A DNA stretch of 10,057 nucleotides from CAYJEQ01 sp964369235 (GTDB lineage: Bacteria; Bacillota; Clostridia; Oscillospirales; Ruminococcaceae), in assembly GCA_964369235.1 (NCBI GenBank), contig CAYJEQ010000085.1, forward strand, positions 1 through 10,057, given 5' to 3'. Position 1 is the first letter of the stretch. Each line of letters begins with the position of its first letter. Shown here in pieces: positions 6,467-10,057 of the stretch. The translations under genes were made by a program, and so were the position numbers. Under the pieces are notes generated by a model. That model was not told where the DNA came from. It saw only the letters and a program-made list of their open reading frames with translations, and made no database searches.

Positions 6467-6828
6467 GATAATATTTTCCTTTCTTGTGGCTTATATGAAC
6501 TAATCATATAAAACCTAGGTGGTACTTATGCCCACCCTGTCACCAAGGGATTTTTTAATTATATAAAGCCTGCTGAACAACCCAAAACATACTTATAGGT
6601 TTATTTAATATGTTTTTGGGTGTTTCAGGGTGCAAAGTTTTTAATCCATTATTATAAAAACTTTGCACTCTGAATTTGGAGTATAGCTCCAAATTCAGGC
6701 AGGCTGTCTATCAATGCACCTGTTAACCTCAAAACGCCCTTGTTTTGAGGTTAAATCGCCACAATATTGTGGCGATTTGTAACTGGGTGCTTAGCACCCA
6801 GTTATTCAGTAAGCATTATATACCAGCA
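6467..6828. other. Gap between two minus-strand genes, mostly filled by copy B
   Basis: Of these 362 bases, 6560-6822 are copy B of the interspersed repeat. The remaining 6486-6559 probably holds the promoter of the 118-residue protein gene, but no convincing -35/-10 pair is seen. No intrinsic terminator with a U-tract follows the DUF1576 gene, so read-through into the next gene, or 3' end formation by the hairpins of copy B, are both possible. Confidence 0.5.
6560..6822 (+). mobile_element. MITE-like modular palindromic element, copy B (fullest copy)
   Basis: This 263-bp element has the same terminal inverted repeats as copy A (6560-6581 and 6801-6822). Six hairpin modules occur in order: h1 6580-6621 (ACCCAAAACATA with TATGTTTTTGGGT, one-base bulge), h2 6630-6668 (14-bp perfect stem), h3 6671-6697 (TGAATTTGGAG/CTCCAAATTCA, perfect), h4 6723-6754 (13-bp perfect, TTAACCTCAAAAC), h5 6753-6778 (a perfect 26-bp palindrome, half-site AAATCGCCACAAT), and h6 6781-6803 (AACTGGGTGCT/AGCACCCAGTT, perfect). 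No open frame is inside. It begins seven bases past the DUF1576 stop codon. No transposase is present in the window, so movement would need a gene elsewhere. Confidence 0.85.
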
Positions 6829-8100
6829 CTATTCTTCGGAAATTCTTAAACTTTCGATAATAGGCACTAGAACGATACAGATAAGCCCTGCTGCAAAGCC
6901 ATTATTATATAGGTTCATCCAGCCATGAATCATACCTACATCACGAACAACTGCCGAGTGAATCATACCAGCAATAATCCCCCATAGTACCCCAAACTGC
7001 CCTGCAATAGGGGCAAGTCCAGTGGAGAATAAAGCAGCTAGTACCATAGCAGGCTCGGTTAACTCCCAAGGCATTAATAGGGAGGCAATAACCACACCAC
7101 CCATAATGGGGAGAACATTTCTCAGATGTTTACCCATAGCACCAAATCCCACCACTGTAAGGATTCCTCCTACAGTGGGGCCGTTAAGGTGGGCGCCGAT
7201 AACTAGAACATATCCTGTGCTAAAAAGTCCTAGTACAGCCATATTCATCATGGTAACAGCTAGGCCATCTAGCACAATAAAGTCAGCAACAGCACGACCG
7301 GAGTGTTTATGTAGATGTCTAAAGCCATGTATATTAAATCCATTTAGCCAGTAGCCATATATTAGCATGATAGCAAATATGGCACCTAGTAGAATTGTGA
7401 TTTCTGTATTATACTGGGTGCTCCACGCTCCATGAGCAGAGAAAGTATACCCCATAGATCGCAGTACCGAGGTTATTACCAGCCCAATAAGCCCTGCTGC
7501 AAGTCCAACATTATAAAGGTTATAACCTTGGTGGACACGGACGGTATGGGAGGCAACTGCTGGGATAATAAATCCAATAAGCATACCCATAATAGAGGTG
7601 GCAACAAGACTTTGGAATCCATCCACCTGTAGCACATAGGCGATTTCGGTAACTAGTGGTGCAAGGGTGGTGCCAAACATCACCGAGTAAACATATCGCC
7701 CGAAAGGTTCTTTCTGGAATTTGGCATAGAGCCAACCTCCAATTAATATGGGGAATATATTGTATATATTCTTACCAAAGAGGGCAAAGCCTCCCATAAG
7801 AAAAACAGTGGCAATACTTATGCCGGTATAAGGGATTTTTGACTTAGAAAAAACAATAAGGGTGACTATCATAACTAGCCCAGCATTTAAAAAAGCTCCC
7901 CCTATGCCTGCAATATGTATATAGTCGCTAATAAGCCCATCTTGGGAGCTAATAATTGTGGAGAGTCCCGTTATAGCACTTTGTGGCCCTGTAATAGCCA
8001 AACCAAAAATACAGAAAATTAAAGAAAGTAGTAAAAGCATTCTAAATATCTTGGTAGATGTGTGCTCTAGGGACAATCTCGGTCGTTTTTCGTTATTCAA
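6829..8100 (-). CDS. DUF1576-family integral membrane protein
   Basis: A 423-residue protein of about ten or more hydrophobic segments, recognised as a DUF1576-type protein; no function is established for that family. It is internally duplicated. FGKNIYNIFPILIGG (108-122) matches MGKHLRNVLPIMGG (322-335), FGTTLAPLVTE (142-152) matches FSTGLAPIAGQ (358-368), and GYNLYNVGLAAGL (192-204) matches GWMNLYNNGFAAGL (393-406). Two homologous halves of about 150 residues usually indicate a transporter or channel with pseudo-symmetric halves; that role is inference. The start is TTG at 8098-8100, six bases after AGGAGGA (8107-8113); the first internal ATG (codon 21) lies within the first membrane segment. 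It is a single gene facing away from cwlJ-gerQ. A dyad lies at its promoter. Confidence 0.8.
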   Translation of the reverse strand: MNNEKRPRLSLEHTSTKIFRMLLLLSLIFCIFGLAITGPQSAITGLSTIISSQDGLISDYIHIAGIGGAFLNAGLVMIVTLIVFSKSKIPYTGISIATVFLMGGFALFGKNIYNIFPILIGGWLYAKFQKEPFGRYVYSVMFGTTLAPLVTEIAYVLQVDGFQSLVATSIMGMLIGFIIPAVASHTVRVHQGYNLYNVGLAAGLIGLVITSVLRSMGYTFSAHGAWSTQYNTEITILLGAIFAIMLIYGYWLNGFNIHGFRHLHKHSGRAVADFIVLDGLAVTMMNMAVLGLFSTGYVLVIGAHLNGPTVGGILTVVGFGAMGKHLRNVLPIMGGVVIASLLMPWELTEPAMVLAALFSTGLAPIAGQFGVLWGIIAGMIHSAVVRDVGMIHGWMNLYNNGFAAGLICIVLVPIIESLRISEE

Positions 8101-8120
8101 ACTGGTTCCTCCTAAAAATT

Positions 8121-8147
8121 ATTATATGTAGTGTTGTGGGACACTAC
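8121..8147 (-). promoter_or_regulatory. Possible promoter and operator of the DUF1576 gene
   Basis: On the minus strand a consensus TATAAT (8121-8126) lies about 20 bases before the start codon. Directly upstream, in the place of the spacer and -35 box, is a perfect 7-bp dyad, GTAGTGT-TGTGGG-ACACTAC (8128-8147). No -35 consensus is seen, which would fit control by a protein bound to the dyad. Because the -10 is so close to the gene, the leader would be very short. Tentative. Confidence 0.35.
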
Positions 8148-8317
8148 TTATTAAATTGTAACATAAGGATTTATATTAGTAAATAGTTAAAATCTGTGCT
8201 AGGACATTCTATAAGGTGCATAGTATTAATTTGTAGCAAGCCACCTACTAGTAAATCCCTATACAGGATAATAAGTAGAGTGGTACAGCTATAATTTACA
8301 GTAAAGGATGTGATTTT

Positions 8318-8755
8318 ACGGCTTATTCTCAGCTAGAGCTTTTTGCTAGGCTTATTCAGTGCGAGGCAGGTGGCGAGGGGGAAAACGGCATGAAAGCTGT
8401 TGCCTGTGTAGTAATGAATAGGGTAAATGTTACCTATGGTGAATATGGCAGAACCTGTCCCGATATACGGCGTGCTATATATCAGCAGGGGCAGTTTGAC
8501 TGTGCTAGGGAAACTATTAATAGCATTTACAATCCCCAAAATGTCTATAACATGGCACCAGAGCAAATTCACTACGATGTTGCAAACTGGGCAATAGCAG
8601 GCAATAGACTTACTAATCTAGGTTATGCACTATGGTATTTTAATCCTTTTGTGCCTACCTGTATAAAGAACTTCCCCTCTCCTGTAGGTGAATTTGTCAT
8701 TAGAATAGGAGATCACTGCTTTTATAATCCCACCGACCAATATGCACTAACCTAA
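8318..8755 (+). CDS. cwlJ: Spore cortex-lytic enzyme, CwlJ/SleB hydrolase family; non-ATG (ACG) start
   Basis: A protein of about 145 residues of the CwlJ/SleB cell wall hydrolase family, which cleaves spore cortex peptidoglycan during germination. Counting from ACG 8318, the family core is LFARLIQCEAGGEGENG (8-24) with the likely catalytic Glu16, then AVACVVMNRV, IYQQGQFDC, LWYFNPF and HCFYNPT. The first ATG in the frame (8390) lies after the catalytic Glu and would remove the first core segment, so it cannot be the true start. The frame is open back to a TAG at 8276 but has no ATG, GTG or TTG upstream. ACG at 8318 gives (M)AYSQLELFARL, the expected N-terminus, and follows AAAGGA (8303-8308) by nine bases. 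It is therefore a non-canonical start, an ATG-to-ACG mutation or a read error. gerQ follows 91 bases downstream. In Bacillus subtilis CwlJ needs GerQ for placement in the coat. Confidence 0.8.
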   Translation, partial: TAYSQLELFARLIQCEAGGEGENGMKAVACVVMNRVNVTYGEYGRTCPDIRRAIYQQGQFDCARETINSIYNPQNVYNMAPEQIHYDVANWAIAGNRLTNLGYALWYFNPFVPTCIKNFPSPVGEFVIRIGDHCFYNPTDQYALT

Positions 8756-8806
8756 AAATCAACTTGTACAGTGGTTTGCACCTTGGTCAAATATTTATGG
8801 CTGTGG

Positions 8807-8820
8807 CTACTATATAGTAG
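8807..8820. repeat. 14-bp perfect palindrome in the cwlJ-gerQ spacer
   Basis: CTACTATATAGTAG is a perfect palindrome 26 bases upstream of the gerQ start codon. It could be a regulator site or part of an internal gerQ promoter, but no matching -35 box at proper spacing is seen. Confidence 0.3.
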
Positions 8821-8846
8821 TAGGTCAAACCCAGAAAGGAACACCA

Positions 8847-9275
8847 ATGGAAAACAATTCTTTTATGGCTGATGCCACCCAACTTAAACTACTTACCTCT
8901 CTACAGCTAAACAATATGAACTACACTGTAAATCCTGATGGCTCTATTACAGTGGCTGGTTTTACAATTCCCCCTACAACGGATTTTAGTGGAGAGGAAT
9001 ACAATGGCTCCATACAGCGTATACTATCTGAAAATATCGGCGAATATGTTCAGGTAGAATTTCTCATAGGTACTCAGATGATGATGCAAAAACAAGGTAT
9101 TCTCTACTATGTAGGGGTTAGCTATGTGACACTTTATGATGACAGCACCAAGCATTTTGTTACCTGTGATCTATTCTCTATTAAGTTTACTAATTTCTAC
9201 CAACCAGGACAGCGTCCTAATAATGTAATGCCAGCCCAAGGCAGAGTAAACCAGCCTCGCAACATAAGAAGATAG
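8847..9275 (+). CDS. gerQ: GerQ-like spore coat protein
   Basis: A 142-residue protein resembling GerQ (YwdL), an inner coat protein that in B. subtilis is needed for CwlJ to be retained in the spore and for calcium-dipicolinate triggered germination. The conserved core is at about residues 50-117: EEYNGSIQRILSENIGEYVQV, then a GILYYVGVSYVTLYD strand region and a CDLFSIKFTNFY end, as in GerQ proteins. The N-terminal third is polar and the tail is rich in Gln, Asn, Pro and Arg, typical of coat proteins. No signal peptide or membrane segment. ATG 8847 follows AGAAAGGA with a 6-base spacer. The neighbourhood with cwlJ supports the call strongly, and the pair is likely to be made in the mother cell. 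No clear sporulation-sigma promoter could be read. Confidence 0.85.
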   Translation: MENNSFMADATQLKLLTSLQLNNMNYTVNPDGSITVAGFTIPPTTDFSGEEYNGSIQRILSENIGEYVQVEFLIGTQMMMQKQGILYYVGVSYVTLYDDSTKHFVTCDLFSIKFTNFYQPGQRPNNVMPAQGRVNQPRNIRR

Positions 9276-9322
9276 CCTGTCTATTTTTGTTAGACGATTT
9301 TCCATTAATAATTAACTATAGT

Positions 9323-9355
9323 TAAAGAGCATGGTATAAAAAACCACGCTCTTTA
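9323..9355. terminator. Hairpin between convergent gerQ and the small membrane protein gene
   Basis: AAAGAGCATGGT (9324-9335) pairs with ACCACGCTCTTT (9343-9354) with one mispair; T9323 and A9355 extend the stem. It lies between two convergent genes, about 48 bases after the gerQ stop and 27 after the other, as expected of a shared terminator. The T-tracts are weak on both strands. A smaller hairpin, GTCTA/TAGAC at 9279-9295 followed by GATTTT, sits right after gerQ. Confidence 0.5.
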
Positions 9356-9381
9356 GCTGTGTTATATATGGATAAGCTCAT

Positions 9382-9705
9382 CTATATAACTTTAGAAATA
9401 TCCTCTGCCCACTGGGAGATTATCGATACTATTCGGTAAGGGCTGGGAATAAGATGGGTATACTGTCCATTTACAAGGTTTTCCACTTCATCTGCCACAG
9501 TGTCAGAGGTGTACTGCCTAGCAAGCTCTACAAAGTTTTCCCCTATGTTATACTCCCACTGTGGAAAACTAAGTTCAGAGGAAGCTTCACCTATATTCTC
9601 ATCATAGTTACTGGTGGACATTGCTACCATAGTAAATCCCACTATGCCTACAGTAGCTGTTATAGCCAGAAAAAACCCAAATATAAAATCCCGTAACATC
9701 TTCAT
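9382..9705 (-). CDS. Small single-pass membrane protein, function unknown
   Basis: A protein of about 107 residues. One hydrophobic segment near the N-terminus (FIFGFFLAITATVGIVGFTMVAM) is preceded by basic MKMLRD, predicting an N-in anchor with an acidic outer domain of about 75 residues (SNYDENIGEASSELSFPQWEY onwards) that ends in a helix-like SPYRIVSIISQWAEDISKVI. I do not recognise a family. An upstream ATG at 9715-9717 would add four residues, but it touches the AAGAAAGGA site (9718-9726) with no spacer. The ATG at 9703-9705, twelve bases from it, is preferred; other genes here also show long spacers. No partner gene is beside it in the window. Compact and well-formed enough to be real, but unsupported by homology. 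Confidence 0.6.
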   Translation of the reverse strand: MKMLRDFIFGFFLAITATVGIVGFTMVAMSTSNYDENIGEASSELSFPQWEYNIGENFVELARQYTSDTVADEVENLVNGQYTHLIPSPYRIVSIISQWAEDISKVI

Positions 9706-9717
9706 AAAAATGTTCAT

Positions 9718-9855
9718 TCCTTTCTTTAAGTTTTGTGTGGTTTTCTTATAAGAAAATTTTCGGCTTTATAATGACCAAAAAGCACAAAACCCATCTTTGA
9801 AACTTCCTTTCAAACTATAACCCTTCCTATAGTTTTTCTAATATCCCCTATCTAC
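9718..9855. other. AT-rich upstream region of the small membrane protein gene
   Basis: No gene is seen. On the minus strand this region must hold the promoter of the small membrane protein; TATAAA around 9767-9772 could be its -10 but no -35 fits. Two adjacent hairpins, TTTGAAA/TTTCAAA (9796-9814) and AAACTATA/TATAGTTT (9812-9835), overlap slightly. The second is followed by TTTC on the plus strand. Confidence 0.4.
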
Positions 9856-10057
9856 TATTTAAAGTCTGCTGAACAACCCAAAAACATACTTATAGGTTTA
9901 TTTAATATGTTTTTGGGTGTTTAGAAGTGCAAAGTTTTTAATCCATTATTATAAAAACTTTGCACTCTAAATTTGGAGTATAGCTCCAAATTCAGGCAGA
10001 CTGAGTTCTTTAAATCGCCACAATATTGTGGCGACCTATAACTGTGTGCTAAGCACA
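9856..10057 (+). mobile_element. MITE-like modular palindromic element, copy C (cut by window end)
   Basis: The left terminal repeat (9856-9877, starting TATTTAAAGTCTGCTGAA) and h1 (9876-9918, here a perfect 13-bp stem), h2 (9927-9965), h3 (9970-9992), h5 (10015-10034, 20-bp palindrome) and the start of h6 (10041-10057) match copy B. Hairpin h4 is missing and replaced by a short unrelated stretch around 10000-10010. The right end is outside the window. It has the same orientation as copies A and B and lies upstream of the small membrane protein gene. Confidence 0.8.

Noticed and set aside
6541..6559. AAGGGATTTTTT before copy B as a plus-strand terminator
   Set aside because: The only stem is CCCT/AGGG of 4 bp, and no plus-strand gene ends nearby.
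7022..7354. Plus-strand frame of 110 codons opposite the DUF1576 gene
   Set aside because: It is antisense to a clear membrane protein gene, with low-complexity Pro/Thr-rich translation typical of a shadow frame.
8219..8228. CATAGTATTA as a sporulation sigma factor (SigE/SigK) -10 box for cwlJ
   Set aside because: It resembles the -10 elements only in CATA, and no matching -35 element is found at proper spacing, so a promoter cannot be supported.
8390..8755. A 121-residue protein starting at ATG 8390 as the real cwlJ product
   Set aside because: This start would remove the conserved LFARLIQCEAGGEG segment, including the likely catalytic Glu, and has no ribosome binding site; homology clearly continues upstream in the same frame.
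9454..9696. Plus-strand frame of 80 codons opposite the small membrane protein gene
   Set aside because: The minus-strand frame has a better start, a ribosome binding site and a clear anchor-plus-domain layout; the plus frame has none of these.
9812..9840. AAACTATA/TATAGTTTTT hairpin as a plus-strand terminator
   Set aside because: The stem is AT-only apart from one pair, and the nearest plus-strand gene ends more than 500 bases upstream.
4936..10057. Copies A-C as a CRISPR array or tRNA/rRNA remnants
   Set aside because: The copies are kilobases apart, without short regular repeats and spacers, and their hairpins do not form a cloverleaf.

Overview
The window looks like chromosomal DNA of a low-GC, spore-forming Firmicute, most likely a member of the Clostridia. 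The DNA is AT-rich with AGGAGG-type ribosome binding sites and GTG/TTG starts. It carries a CwlJ-type cortex hydrolase next to a GerQ-type spore coat protein. No genus can be named from the sequence alone, and there is no rRNA, tRNA, CRISPR array, phage gene or transposase gene.

Layout: positions 1-912 have no gene but are full of hairpins, including a nested three-stem structure (433-541) and a degenerate tandem repeat (553-729). An HD-domain phosphohydrolase (minus, 913-1578) is divergent from a cardiolipin synthase (plus, 1770-3302). An NhaC-type antiporter follows (3420-4928). After it come an interspersed repeat, a strong terminator, and a membrane-attached XRE regulator (5437-5898) with an operator-like inverted repeat at its promoter. 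Two minus-strand genes follow: a 118-residue protein of unknown function (6110-6466) and a DUF1576 membrane protein with a visible internal duplication (6829-8100), with a second interspersed repeat between them. The cwlJ-gerQ pair runs on the plus strand (8318-9275). A small single-pass membrane protein (minus, 9382-9705) and a third, cut-off copy of the repeat end the window.

The most notable feature is a family of non-coding elements, copies A (4936-5129), B (6560-6822) and C (9856 to the window end). They have about 22-bp imperfect terminal inverted repeats beginning TATATAA, with a chain of perfect or near-perfect hairpins between them. Hairpin modules are present or absent from copy to copy, and one stem shows paired base changes. 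This looks like a modular MITE-like element moved by a transposase encoded elsewhere. Copy A lies between the nhaC stop codon and its apparent terminator, and copy B starts seven bases past the DUF1576 stop codon, so both probably sit in 3' untranslated RNA.

The second notable point is cwlJ. Its open frame, including the catalytic glutamate, extends upstream of the first ATG, but has no ATG, GTG or TTG there. An ACG codon sits exactly where the start is expected (ACG-GCT-TAT-TCT, giving (M)AYSQLELFARL), about nine bases after an AAAGGA site. This is a non-canonical start, a start-codon mutation, or a sequencing error.
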